Part shown: positions 44,716 to 54,330 of the stretch, piece by piece
Position numbering within the stretch: position 1 is the first letter of the stretch
How the letters are laid out: each line of letters begins with the position of its first letter
Source of the DNA: Heliopora coerulea
Lineage: Eukaryota; Cnidaria; Anthozoa; Scleralcyonacea; Helioporidae
Direction: 5' to 3'
DNA length: 64,000 nt
Assembly: GCA_030142905.1 (NCBI GenBank)
Contig: JASJOG010000147.1
Span: forward strand, 810,153-874,152
The notes under the pieces: generated by a model
The model's input: only the letters and a program-made list of their open reading frames with translations
What the model was told of the DNA's origin: nothing
Databases searched by the model: none
Position numbers and translations under genes: made by a program

Positions 44716-46933
44716 ATGGCACTCGTCGCACTATTGTGGTTTAGTTTATTCGTCGTGCTCTCTGCTGCACCTGGCCTTACTTCAAGCAAGAACCTTCCTA
44801 ACTCGACCTCGATTGAGCTAGAAGAGATGGTCATTTCTCCACAGGAAGATTCGAAGATTACCAAGCGCTTTGTCTGTGGATATGTAAGTATGCTTTAATT
44901 GCAGTTATTTCGTGAAATAATCTGGGTCTTCTTGCAGTCGTCATTTTTTTCAAACCTTCTTATTAAGTATCTTTTAATAGTAAGTTAACTGTGAGGATTA
45001 TTTACCGTTGGGTATTTTGGGCTGTATACGTCTATATTTTCTTATCTTGTGGAAATCTCTATCCAGTTCGCTTGGGTAAAATCACAGGTCGAGTTCATGC
45101 AGACTTTCGTACACGACGGTTCCTCCGGAGTGTGTATAGTCTCAAGAATCGATTTCTCCATTGGATTGGGTAACTAAAGTTGCAATACCTCTGCAAGGCT
45201 CCACCCAGTTAATCGGATACATCAGAACGAGCTATCCTACGCAACAACTCTGTCGTATATTTCAAATTTTGTTCGTTTGTTCGTTCGTGTAACCCACCTG
45301 CTTGAGTTTTGCTTGGTAAAGACACTAACAATGCATCATTTTCGTTTGGTGTAAAAATCCTGAATAATTCTGAATTTTGGGCAATGAATGCGAGATTTTA
45401 TCCTTCATGGCAAAGGTTACGGTGTCTATTCGCAGGTTTGTAATTGTAATCGTGAAGCATTTTTACTAGCTACTTAAAATAACAAAGAAAAACAGCACGT
45501 GAAACACAAATTGTAGTACTGAAAGTGGCTTTGTTGTTTAATTGGTAAGCAGTGGAGCTGAAAATCAAAATAAGCATTTCGTATTTGAGATATTGAAACT
45601 CATAAATCTACCTCGAACTGACAAAAAATTAAGTACCAACCCATCAGCCTTATCCGTAATCGAAATAAATGTTCTTGAATAATTTCATCATTTTAAATCA
45701 CTGAATGAATTCTACAGAAGTTATTTTATCGACCATTTCCAGGACTCTCTCAGTAAAAAATGTACGTTCAGGTATCCTTTATGAATGGTGGTAGACCGTC
45801 AACGATACGTGTAGATTCCTTGGTCAAAGCATCCCAAGTGCATACGGAAAAGACATAGTGCCTACATAACTTTATTGTCTTTAAAAGAAAAGAAAAACTG
45901 CCTTGAGTATGAACACTGCAAGTGTACATTTCTGAAATTTTTCATGATAATCTGGCACTGCCGGTGTCAACTGAAAAATGTTCACGAGGGCGGGATTTGA
46001 ACTTAGGTTGGGACCCCAATAGTTCACGTAGTCTCACGCCTGCTAGAACCTTAGAACGTAGAAATTTCATTTGAAGTGCTTCAACACGACTACATGTGTA
46101 AAACGTTCTGAGTGGGGTAGGGTGGGGCAAGGAAATTAGAATCCCGATCGTCTGAACCATCTGGTCTTGTGTTAATTATATCAGAATAGCGATCGCTGCG
46201 GAAACCTTTTAATAGAGCTTTGTCCAGAAAGTGCAGCTTCGAAAAATTTGCCGAGACTGAAGGTTTCTGTGTCGTAGTTTTGCTACATGCCCGGCTTACA
46301 ATTCTTTGGGAAGGTCTACTAGGAGCTGACTCTAGACGTTTTGAGGCATTTTTATTTTCCTAATGAAAAAGCGACTAGAATCATTCCAAATTAAATCCTT
46401 TCTTGACTCCAGATCGCCAATTTACACGAAATCTTTTATTAGTTTAAGTAAGCGCATATCTTATAAGTCATGAAAGAATATATTATTTTCATTCTTCATA
46501 ATTGTACTTTTGATTATTCAGACCCATCCTGCCTTCGAAGCAACCCTCATCAGCGGTGATATTGGACCTAACTACACTCACCGTGCAATCAAAGTCAACA
46601 ACGCTTCCCTAAACATTAATGGAAGTTCTTATTGGGGGTGCTTATAACCCATCGACTGGAAAATTTACTGCACCAGTCGATGGACTTTACCTTTTCAGTG
46701 TCTCGTACTTGCAACGCAATGGATATCGTACTTATGTTCGCCTTATAAAGGATAGTACAGTATGCAGTGATTTACATGCCAATCATAGAAATTACGATCA
46801 GTTGAGCAAAACTGTACTTGCAATGTTGGAAAAGGGTCAGACTTTCTGGGTTCGATTGGAGAGAAATGGCGTTTATGCAGTATACGGTAGAGGTCAGTAT
46901 ACTACTTTTAGTGGATTTCTGATCTCTCACTAA
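44716..46933 (+). pseudogene. C1q-domain gene E, pseudogene
   Basis: Exon 1 (44716-44883) is intact, with signal peptide MALVALLWFSLFVVLSAAP, though Gly near its end is now Cys. Exon 2 (about 45355-45435) has lost its acceptor (tag to taa), and two Gly codons are TGA. Exon 3 (46522-46933) has a good acceptor, but a 16-base insertion near 46617 shifts the frame before TGKFTAPVDGLYLFSVSY. The downstream C1q region is still clean. The polyA signal is at 47039-47044. Skipping exon 2 would keep frame, but the insertion would still break the protein. Confidence 0.8.
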
Positions 46934-47200
46934 AGTTAAGTATTTGGGAATTAACATTTCAAGCGATGAACCATATTTAGACGTTGTTATAGAAATTTTA
47001 ACTGCCGTTCGTCTAACAATTCCCTAATAAATGGACCAAATAAAGAGTTCAGCAAATTGACTCTATTGTGCTGTGACAAAAGTTTATTCTGATTTGAAGT
47101 TTCTAACTTGATATAACTTTTTTTTACATCTCATTCTGCTAGGAGTCAATCTGAACAATCGCCTGTTCCCCTTATACATCTGCCCAGTACAACTACCAGA

Positions 47201-47314
47201 ATGGCTTTCCAAATCTTGTTTGTAATGTTAATCGGAGCAATTGTCTTTCCATTCTCTTTGGGACAGAATGATAATACGTACAATGATCGCATGCATACCA
47301 CTGTCATACAATAA
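47201..47314 (+). CDS. Small secreted-peptide family, member 3 (37 aa)
   Basis: ATG follows the family leader (gttccccttatacatctgc ... caactaccaga). The signal peptide MAFQILFVMLIGAIVFPFSLG is followed by QNDNTYNDRMHTTVIQ and TAA. The mature part would be about 16 residues starting with Gln, which could form pyroglutamate. It lies 267 bases after pseudogene E. No family is recognised. A second exon cannot be excluded. Confidence 0.5.
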   Translation: MAFQILFVMLIGAIVFPFSLGQNDNTYNDRMHTTVIQ

Positions 47315-48428
47315 ATTAATTACAAAGACAGGACCAATAAAAGTGTAAAGCAAAAGAACTAAGACAGAACAAACTGTAAAATAATAAAAATGAATGAACA
47401 AGAACAAATTAACGGACTCTAATCAGTCTATTGAGATTGAAAAGAAAACGATACATCCGAAATGATTGTACCACTTATACGAACACTTAATTAGATAAAT
47501 TTATTACAGTTCCATCATCATGGTGTTGGACAGCATGATACCTCATGAAAACCATTAATTAACAGTGTCGCTATTCTCATTCTGATGTATCCAATAGCTG
47601 CAGGGCAGTCTACTAGCAAGATTTCTGCATTTAGCTCTAAAAAAACTAGGACGATAACTGCAAACTATATTTTGAAGCTATTATGGAGGTTTATATGTAG
47701 GTCATTTGTCTGTTTTAGCTTCTCGCATTTCATCGCCTTACTTTTGATTACATGACTCCGTTTCGCATAAAACTTAGCCTAATTGCTACTCCTGTTTCAC
47801 TTGACGATTCATTTCTCTGACGAAGAGGCTTTGCTCCAAACATTGGAATTCTTTGAGATCAGTTACGGCAGATATCAACCTTAAAACCTCTTGCGACATG
47901 TTGGTCAATATTAAGATAATCCCAGCCACCTACGTGGTAAAAAGAGCAACTTATAGTCAAAAAAATTCTACCGGCATTGTCCTCTACTAAATAAGAACAA
48001 AACAGAAAAATGTCAACAAATTCGGGCTGCAGGTTATGTTTTTCGCAATAGGTTGCATTTTTTGTCGCGTAGAGAAGTGGGATGACATGCAAATTGACTT
48101 ACATGTCAGCCTCCATGTCGACTTCACAATGCAGTATGCAGGTATCCTTCAAGACGTTTTAGAGTTCAATGTAGCCGTGTCGCTGGAGCTTAGCGATGCA
48201 TGTGTGCGGTTACCAAGGCTTGTTGCTCTGTCGCTGGGAAAGCGTCACTGAAATCACTGAATCACATAAAATTGCTGAGTCGCTGCTGAGTAGGTAGCAA
48301 AAAATTTCAAAATAGCGTCGTTCGAGCAGGTTCTGATCAACGTAGATTGTACCCCGTCCTTGATATGTCATGCAGGGAAGGACTATAAGTATGAGAAAAT
48401 GAAGTTGAATGCTAGGGAAAAGATAGGG
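47315..48428. other. Gene-free stretch between peptide genes 3 and 4
   Basis: Related to 15190-16517 and placed the same way between two convergent peptide genes. No conserved frame is seen. Confidence 0.45.
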
Positions 48429-48797
48429 TTAAAGATATTTTCCACCAGGAAAAATATATCGCGGGAATCGACGTTTCTTTGTGTAATTCAATAGGTTTCT
48501 CATTAGTAACAGTCGAGAGCCTATGAGAAAAAAGAAAAAGTCACATCGCAAGATAAAATTTTCCTGAAAGAAACCAGTTGAGTTGTTCAATTCATTCGCT
48601 TTATCGCTAGCGACTTTTATAGTGTGTCCAGTCACTTGTCGCTTGGTCGACGGTTGCCTTATCACTCGGTTCTTGTCACTGGTAACATGTGAGTGTGCCT
48701 CTTCATTTTTTCTATTTTCATGCAAACAATGAGTCCCCAAAGCAAATGGAAAGATAATTGCGCCGATTAATATTGCAAAAATGATTTCGAAAGGCAT
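48429..48797 (-). CDS. Small secreted-peptide precursor, member 4 (122 aa)
   Basis: Start chosen at 48797, because the family leader (ttccccttatgcacctgc ... aactaccgga) ends there; an in-frame Met lies further upstream at 48824. The signal peptide MPFEIIFAILIGAIIFPFALG is followed by CLHENRKNEEAHSHV, then RQPSTKRQVTGHT with a dibasic KR before Gln, and KANELNNST (possible N-glycosylation). The last 45 residues are Phe/Leu/Arg-rich and may be intron or untranslated sequence read through. It looks like a processed peptide precursor. Function unknown. Confidence 0.55.
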   Translation of the reverse strand: MPFEIIFAILIGAIIFPFALGTHCLHENRKNEEAHSHVTSDKNRVIRQPSTKRQVTGHTIKVASDKANELNNSTGFFQENFILRCDFFFFLIGSRLLLMRNLLNYTKKRRFPRYIFPGGKYL

Positions 48798-48886
48798 TCC
48801 GGTAGTTATATTCAGCAGGTGCATAAGGGGAACTGGTCATTTGCATGAAAGATTTATTAGTTGACCCGTTCAGGCAGGATATTTTA

Positions 48887-49055
48887 GGCCTGGTTTTTAC
48901 TAGTGGCATAAGCATAAGTTACACAGTGAACATTTCATGGTAAACTCAACTCTTTGTGTTTCACCAATAGAAAGGGATTTACAAACCATGAAGTACCTAC
49001 TGCGCTTGCCTATAATCGTTATGTTTATGCTGATGTTGCCAGTGAAAAGCACGCC
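48887..49055. mobile_element. PIF/Harbinger-type MITE, 169 bp
   Basis: ggcctggtttttactagtgg on the left and ccagtgaaaagcacgcc on the right form the inverted ends. TTA at 48884-48886 and 49056-49058 is the target duplication. The same insertion is half preserved at 16884-16975. Confidence 0.65.
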
Positions 49056-49165
49056 TTAAGTTTGGTTGCTTGTCATTTCATCTCCTCTTTGTTCTATGAT
49101 AAATTCTTCGGCTTTAATGACCGGTTCGGTTCCCTTACAACGTCAGCTGAATGCCGTTACCCAAA

Positions 49166-49365
49166 TACCATAAGGGCCGTTTACAAGTGTGATTTTGCAC
49201 GTTGAGATTGTCATCCGGGTATTTGTAATGAACTCATGACAATCTATGCAGCAAGAGATCGGTTATGATTTTCTGCAGTTTGTCTTCGACACTCTCATCA
49301 GTAAAACAGATACTCCAAGAAGTCCAACGCCAGGCACAAAATCGCACATGTAAATAGCCCTTTTA
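49166..49365. mobile_element. Palindromic MITE, GTTTACA family
   Basis: Ends agggccgtttacaagtgtga and cacatgtaaatagccct are inverted. The right end abuts the stop of peptide member 5. Confidence 0.55.
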
Positions 49366-49458
49366 GTCGTTGTCTTTTTCATGCAAATATTTAATACTCA
49401 ATGGGAATGAAAAGACAGTTGCTGCAATTAGCTTGGCAAAGAAAGTTCCGAAAAGCTT
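49363..49458 (-). pseudogene. Small secreted-peptide family, member 5 (start codon lost)
   Basis: The leader ttacccttatttatctgctg ... caactaccaga is kept. The codon that should be ATG is AAG at 49458-49456. The frame then reads LFGTFFAKLIAATVFSFPLS and KYLHEKDND, parallel to member 4, and stops at 49363. An upstream in-frame Met exists but lies in the former leader. Confidence 0.55.
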
Positions 49459-49741
49459 TCTGGTAGTTGCATTCAGCAGATAAATAAGGGTAACCACGGG
49501 CATTTGCTGTTGTACGAGAACGGTAAAGATGAGAGGGTTAAACGATAAAAAGGTCTTATTATCCAGCATATATATAAAGGAACTCTTAGGCCATGATGAG
49601 GGCCTTTCTTTCATTTAAATCACGAACAGTTCATTGACCATTATATCATTGCTGGCTCAGTTTCTATTGTTCCCGTTTCTAAAGCTTTTCGGGCAAATTA
49701 AATGATTCTTTTGAAACTTCCCCAACGATGATATAAATAGG

Positions 49742-49843
49742 TTATATACCTTGACTTGATCTCGGTGTTTAAGCGATATATTATCCTTCGGGCTTCGCCC
49801 TCAGGTTTATACATCTCTTAAACACCTCGATCACGGTATATAA
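49742..49843. repeat. Foldback repeat with nested GGGCTTCGCCC hairpin
   Basis: Arms ttatatacc ... tgtttaag and cttaaacac ... ggtatataa pair over about 102 bases. A smaller hairpin (gggcttcgccc) sits at the tip. It is probably a palindromic MITE. Confidence 0.55.
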
Positions 49844-50384
49844 TCTTTACTTCACAAATAAGTACTGTTGGGGAGAATCATTAATTGTCGACAAGCAGTT
49901 GGAAGGGCATAGCAGCCCACGAGTAGTTTATTGATTAATATAAGTGATAGTTCCACACAAACTTTCTCAAAGGTTGGCATAGTAGGCTGTTACTTTAAAG
50001 TTGTCTGCGGGAAACACTGAACCGAAGTAAACTATATATCCTAGCAAAACATTTTTGATGTCGTTTTTTCGTGGAGCATCCTAGAATACTCCCCCTCAAA
50101 ATCTAAAACTATTTTCTTTGAATATTTAACAACGTTGAACCCTTTCCTGCCAAGATGCCTTAATTTAACGAGTAAAATCGTCTGACGTTAGCCAGAATAA
50201 GATACCAAAGTTGAGTATCCACACGGGAGGGTTAATTAAAGACAAATTTCTTGGCTAATGATAAAAAGGAAGTTATTTATTGGGTGTAGCTAAAATTTAT
50301 GGCATATATGTATTCATAATTTTTCTACTTTTTACACATTATCATTAAAAATATTCATCGGATGGTCACTCAGTAAAAATGATA
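49844..50384. other. Gene-free stretch before the gene F remnant
   Basis: No gene is supported. A word shared with the Maverick 1 left junction (agataccaaagt) occurs near 50208. Confidence 0.4.
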
Positions 50385-50663
50385 TTTTAAACACCTAAAT
50401 ATTTCTGGTCTCTTTGAAAATCTGTTGCGAGATCTGAGAGGTTATCTTGGGTTTCCCTTTTGCTCTTTCGGAGTCTTGAAATTGCGAAGGTTGCTTTACG
50501 CCAAATAAAATTTTTTGTACATTTGGAGTGACCATGATATGTCATCTCATTGCGAACCAATCAGGTCTCAGTCGTTTCCTCGAAGCCAGCTTATTTTGTT
50601 ACCGTTATTGTTGTTTTTCGTTGATGCATTACTTCCTGTTATTGAAATAAATCCTATATAAGG
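50385..50663 (+). promoter_or_regulatory. Upstream block and TATA box of truncated C1q gene F
   Basis: tttctggtctctttgaaaat to ccatgatatgtcat matches the distal block of D and E. tatataagg lies at 50655-50663, about 60 bases before ATG 50723, as in the intact genes. Confidence 0.6.
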
Positions 50664-50722
50664 ACGTTGCTTGGCTTTTTAATTTCGTATTTCAAGAGGT
50701 ATTACAGAAGATACTGTGCATT

Positions 50723-50747
50723 ATGGCGTTCGTTGGAGTATCATGGT
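50723..50747 (+). pseudogene. C1q gene F, exon 1 stub
   Basis: ATGGCGTTCGTTGG then agtatcatggt matches exon 1 of the family (closest to A and B). The similarity stops at 50747, where Maverick 2 sequence begins. Only eight codons remain, and no exon 2 or 3 is found downstream in the window. Confidence 0.65.
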
Positions 50748-50848
50748 ATGCGAGTAATATAGAACATGCGGATACCAGCACACTTTTTACACAGACTTTG
50801 GAAACCGAGTTACAGCTCAAGAAATTTATCTGCAATCTCCATTTCATA

Positions 50849-50968
50849 AGGAAGAAAAAAGGTGGTAGGCGAAGCAAATTTTCAGCTACCACTTAAAAAG
50901 GCCGAAAACACGATTTTTTTAAAAAAGGAAGCCGAAAATTCGCTTTGCCTACCACCTTTGTTCTTCCT
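50849..50968. repeat. Near-perfect inverted repeat at Maverick 2 left edge
   Basis: Arms 50849-50883 and 50934-50968 (35 bases, few mismatches), with words ggtggtaggcgaagc and gctttgcctaccacc, separated by 50 bases. Either a small foldback element or part of the Maverick terminus. Confidence 0.7.
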
Positions 50969-50974
50969 CACAAA

Positions 50975-51065
50975 AAATGGAAAATTATGACAAATTAAAA
51001 GCCTAAAAAATAGAAGGGTTTTAAGAGACCCTATGGCTTGGACATAAGTGTAAATACAATAAAGT
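50975..51065 (-). repeat. Maverick terminal repeat (left end of Maverick 2)
   Basis: On the minus strand it reads cttaaaacccttctatttt, followed by cttttaatttgt. It matches 2450-2520 and 26640-26710 on the plus strand. Confidence 0.6.
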
Positions 51066-51094
51066 GAAACCATATGGTAATTTTCAATAATATT

Positions 51095-51679
51095 TTAGTT
51101 TTCAGTCACAACCTCTTTGATAGTTTCATCACTTTGGTTGGTTTTATGACCGTAGAAGTGCTTAGCGGTAGTGATTCGATCTGATAGAAATCCAAAAAAT
51201 GGGATAAATTGGATAATTCTTTCATCTAATGAGTGAACATCTCTTTTTAACTTTTCATCTTTTTTCAAATATTTGGTTAATTCCTCAGGCGACTCAATAG
51301 CGTCAAGACCTCCTAAAATATAAGAAAATTTACTTATTAATAGATCAGTTAGGAACTCATTAGCTTTTTGGATTCGTTTACGTTCATATTCTGTGTATAG
51401 TTTATTTTTGACTTTTTGACTGGCTTTCTTTGTGTAGGCAACAGATTTACTCAAATCACCATCTTCAGCTAATTTCAAAAGTTCATCTCTCTTTTTTTCT
51501 AAATTACTGTTATCGTTTTGTGGTTCAACTTTTTCAGGTTTTACTTTTTCAGGTTTTTCATTAGAATTATCATTACCAAATATATTTTTGATTTCATCGT
51601 TGAAAGAATTTTCTGCGGTCAAAATATCTTCAGTAACCTCCTCAATGGCTTTAGGTTTTGGATTCTTGCGTCTTGGCAT
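51095..51679 (-). CDS. Charged coiled-coil Maverick protein, 194 aa
   Basis: Start chosen at 51679 (MPRRKNPKPK), right after the AT-rich leader caatatatatatag; an upstream Met at 51700 lies in the leader. The protein is Lys/Glu-rich, with a helical middle (KKRDELLKLAEDGDLSK) and a more hydrophobic end (IIQFIPFFGFLSDR). It is open from end to end. No family is recognised. It lies next to the ATPase, 24 bases away. Confidence 0.5.
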   Translation of the reverse strand: MPRRKNPKPKAIEEVTEDILTAENSFNDEIKNIFGNDNSNEKPEKVKPEKVEPQNDNSNLEKKRDELLKLAEDGDLSKSVAYTKKASQKVKNKLYTEYERKRIQKANEFLTDLLISKFSYILGGLDAIESPEELTKYLKKDEKLKRDVHSLDERIIQFIPFFGFLSDRITTAKHFYGHKTNQSDETIKEVVTEN

Positions 51680-51703
51680 TCTATATATATATTGACACAT
51701 ATT

Positions 51704-52306
51704 TTATTTTTGTGGATCAGCAATTTTATAGTCGTATGGGTATCGTAAATTGATTTCTAATGTGGTGTGTTTGGTATTCTTTAGTTTTACAATAATATTT
51801 TTTCTTTCACTTTTTGAAGTATGGCCTAAGTATCTACGGAAAAAAACATTCCTACCATCTTCATCTGGATTATAAAAAGTGACAACTCTCGCTACATTAT
51901 CTCTATAAGGCTTAGATACACTGTTTAATTGTTCGATAATGACTATTGTGGACAGCCCAAAGTGTCTAGCTGAAAAAGCCTCTTTAATTAACTGACTGGT
52001 TCTATTTTTGACATCCTGACTACTTGCACAATCATCCAAAATAATTAAACTATTGGTTCCTTTAAAGTTTTCCTGTACAATATGTAGTATTTTTTCTACT
52101 TTGTCCTGATCACACTCTATGGCAAAACAATCAGAATCTTTGATTTATTTCCATTGTTGGTATGTTTCATTCCATGAAAATGTAGGGCAAATTAAAATGA
52201 TATAGTCAAAATGTTTTCTGAATTGGGTTTCCAGCATATTTAGCAAATAAAATGTTTTCCCACAGTTTGTCATGCCACATATGATCATGTTGAAAGGTGT
52301 TTCCAT
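51704..52306 (-). pseudogene. A32/FtsK-like DNA-packaging ATPase, one stop
   Basis: The 200-codon frame starts at 52306 behind aatgtattatatgc. Walker A is GMTNCGKT near residue 10; Walker B is SLIILDDCASS near residue 85. A KHFGLS-type sensor region and a basic C-terminus follow. Such ATPases pump DNA into capsids in Polintons and nucleocytoplasmic viruses. A single TAA near 52147 breaks an otherwise kept frame. The rest of the protein is well preserved, so death is probably recent. Confidence 0.75.
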
Positions 52307-52324
52307 GCATATAATACATTATAA

Positions 52325-53502
52325 TTAGTACCGTATGCTTTGCAAATCATTGTTTTGGAAATTGACAAGCCCATCAGATACCACAAAGATATTACAGTAG
52401 GTATTTCCTGTGTGGGCAGTCTTTTTGACCTCCTGTAGGATACCGTTTTGGGTGTTTACAATCCTTTTACCATGTCCTGTCTTATCCAGCGCTTCATTGG
52501 ATCTTAGATCGATAACAAGCGCAAACGTATCTTTATAGAACTTTTCGGGAGTCATGAATTCGTCCATTTCAAGTTTTGACCCGAGTAGTCTCTTTGCTTC
52601 GTCGTAGAACCAAGACTTTGGGATTCCTTGCGAGTATACTTGGTTTGGCACTCCTTCGATGGTTAGTTTTACTTCGGTGATATTTGGGTAGATGTGTTCT
52701 TCGCTATCTTTCCTATTTGTATTAGTGAACAATAGAACGATGGCTTTCAAAGACTTGCGAGGAATATTAATATTTTCATTAATTAAAGTGGATGCTGCAA
52801 GCCAGACAGATGTTTGCATAAGAGTTATATGTTGATAAGTAAGAGAACGACCAGAACCATATTCGGATGAAACACTGTTGGCAATGGGTTGGTTTCCAAT
52901 AGTTTGATATTCAAGCTCAAGGTTTTCTAGACTATAGCTTCCAAGTGTTTGACCGGATTGTACCACCAATATTTCACTTGATTGAGGTAACGTTATGATG
53001 TACCTAAAATTATTATTCATTTGAAATGGTGCATACAAACCGTGGTCACTAATGATCCTATCTAAACAGATTTTCTGCTTTGTACCAAAAATATCAAACA
53101 ATAACTTTCCAGAAACCTTTTTAGCGTCTCCACTAGTTGCTTCAGAGTTGTCTTTCTTACGTTGTCGGATGCGATACCGTATTCAATCATGTTGGCTTTT
53201 TACGAATTCGATTTATGAAGGTCCTTGTTTACATCATAAAGACTTTCGCCATTATTATCGTAGGCAGTTTCACCAGCTAGCCTAATTTGCAATCGTTTTT
53301 GCAGAAGCCTCGAAAGATTGTTTAGAAAATAGGTTTTAGTGTTACTGATTTTCAAATCAAAAAGTAGGCGCATTTAACCAGGAACTAAAAAAGTATCCGG
53401 ATTTAGTTTAGGGATATCGATATGTAGTTCCATTCCTGGTGAGGCTTTGTTGGTGTTCAAAGTTACTACATGCCTCGTTCTTTCGCCTTTTATTGAAGCC
53501 AT
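52325..53502 (-). pseudogene. Capsid-like protein (candidate double jelly-roll MCP), broken
   Basis: The start at 53502 reads MASIKGERTRHVVTLN. Two stops (near 53375 and 53197) and a frameshift near 53150 precede a long open part, 52325-53101. Landmarks are DHGLYAPFQMNNN, SSEYGSGRSLTYQHIT, LKAIVLLFTN and EGVPNQVYSQGIPK. Size (about 390 codons), place next to the packaging ATPase and Polinton context suggest the major capsid protein. The fold itself cannot be shown by eye. Confidence 0.5.
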
Positions 53503-53552
53503 TTGGTTCCTTCGAAATCCTGGTGTCAATTGACTCTCTGTTCTATTCTCTA

Positions 53553-53570
53553 GTACATAGTAATGTACAT
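53553..53570 (-). promoter_or_regulatory. AT-rich leader motif upstream of capsid-like gene
   Basis: Minus-strand aatgtacattactatgta nearly repeats the sequence just before the 124-aa gene of Maverick 1 (24181-24198). It lies about 50 bases before the start at 53502. Confidence 0.45.
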
Positions 53571-53573
53571 TTT

Positions 53574-54118
53574 ATTTTTTCCTTCGTTGTTTGTATTGGT
53601 CCTAAATGAACCAAGCAAAAGCCAGTGCTGGTACCCAAACGTTACTCGCAAGCCATGCCAACCCTTTAGTATCCCATGAAATTGCTTCTGCAATGATGTT
53701 TAATAATGGCGCTAATAATGGTCCAAGTTTATTACCAAGATTATATACGGCCTTAGCGAATTTACTAGTGGCTTTAGCACCTTGAGATATAGCCTTACGA
53801 GCGCTCAGGATGATTGTTGTAAAATATCAGCAATAGAGATTGCTAATACAGAGAAACCAACTAAGTTCTCCTTTGCCCACTTTTTGAATCGTTCTATTCT
53901 TTTTAGATCATTGATTGATTCATTATTATTTGCTATTTCTTCGATTATTTCTGTGGCTTCATTATGCTCTGGTTGTTTACCTTTTTCTGTTACTTTTATA
54001 TAGTCGGATTTTAATTTTGCGGTTTCAGATATGTTTTTATAAAGTCGTTCTTTTCTATCATCCACCTCTCTCAAGGATTTTGATCTATATTCGTTCCCTA
54101 GTTTATCTAGCGCTTCTA
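53574..54118 (-). pseudogene. C-terminal part of Maverick protein X (Maverick 2)
   Basis: The minus strand encodes REVDDRKERLYKNISET, then a helical charged region and a hydrophobic stretch (LVGFSVLAISIADIL), followed in another frame by KLGPLLAPLLNIIAEAIS-type sequence with further helices to about 53590. The upstream edge (RSKSLRE) matches 17040-17110 of Maverick 1. The rest of X is on the far side of the LINE. Confidence 0.5.
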
Positions 54119-54119
54119 T

Positions 54120-54330
54120 CTATTTGTTTATCTGTGAATTCTGAGTACGTGGGGTATTCGTTATCGTTTACAGTATCCCTGATGGTTTGTTCTGATTTAT
54201 TTGTTTCTTTGGATGATTCTTCAATTATTTTGTTGGTTTTGTTGAATAGTTTTTTTATTAAACTGTCGAACTCTTTACCTTGTTGTGTATTTTGATTAAG
54301 TGTCCTTGAAGGGATGTTTCTTGTTATGCC
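54120..54330. repeat. Direct duplication flanking the LINE, left copy
   Basis: ttgtttatctgtgaattctg through ccttgaagggatgtttcttg recurs at 56738-56948 with few differences. In Maverick 1 the corresponding place lacks most of this segment. Confidence 0.8.
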
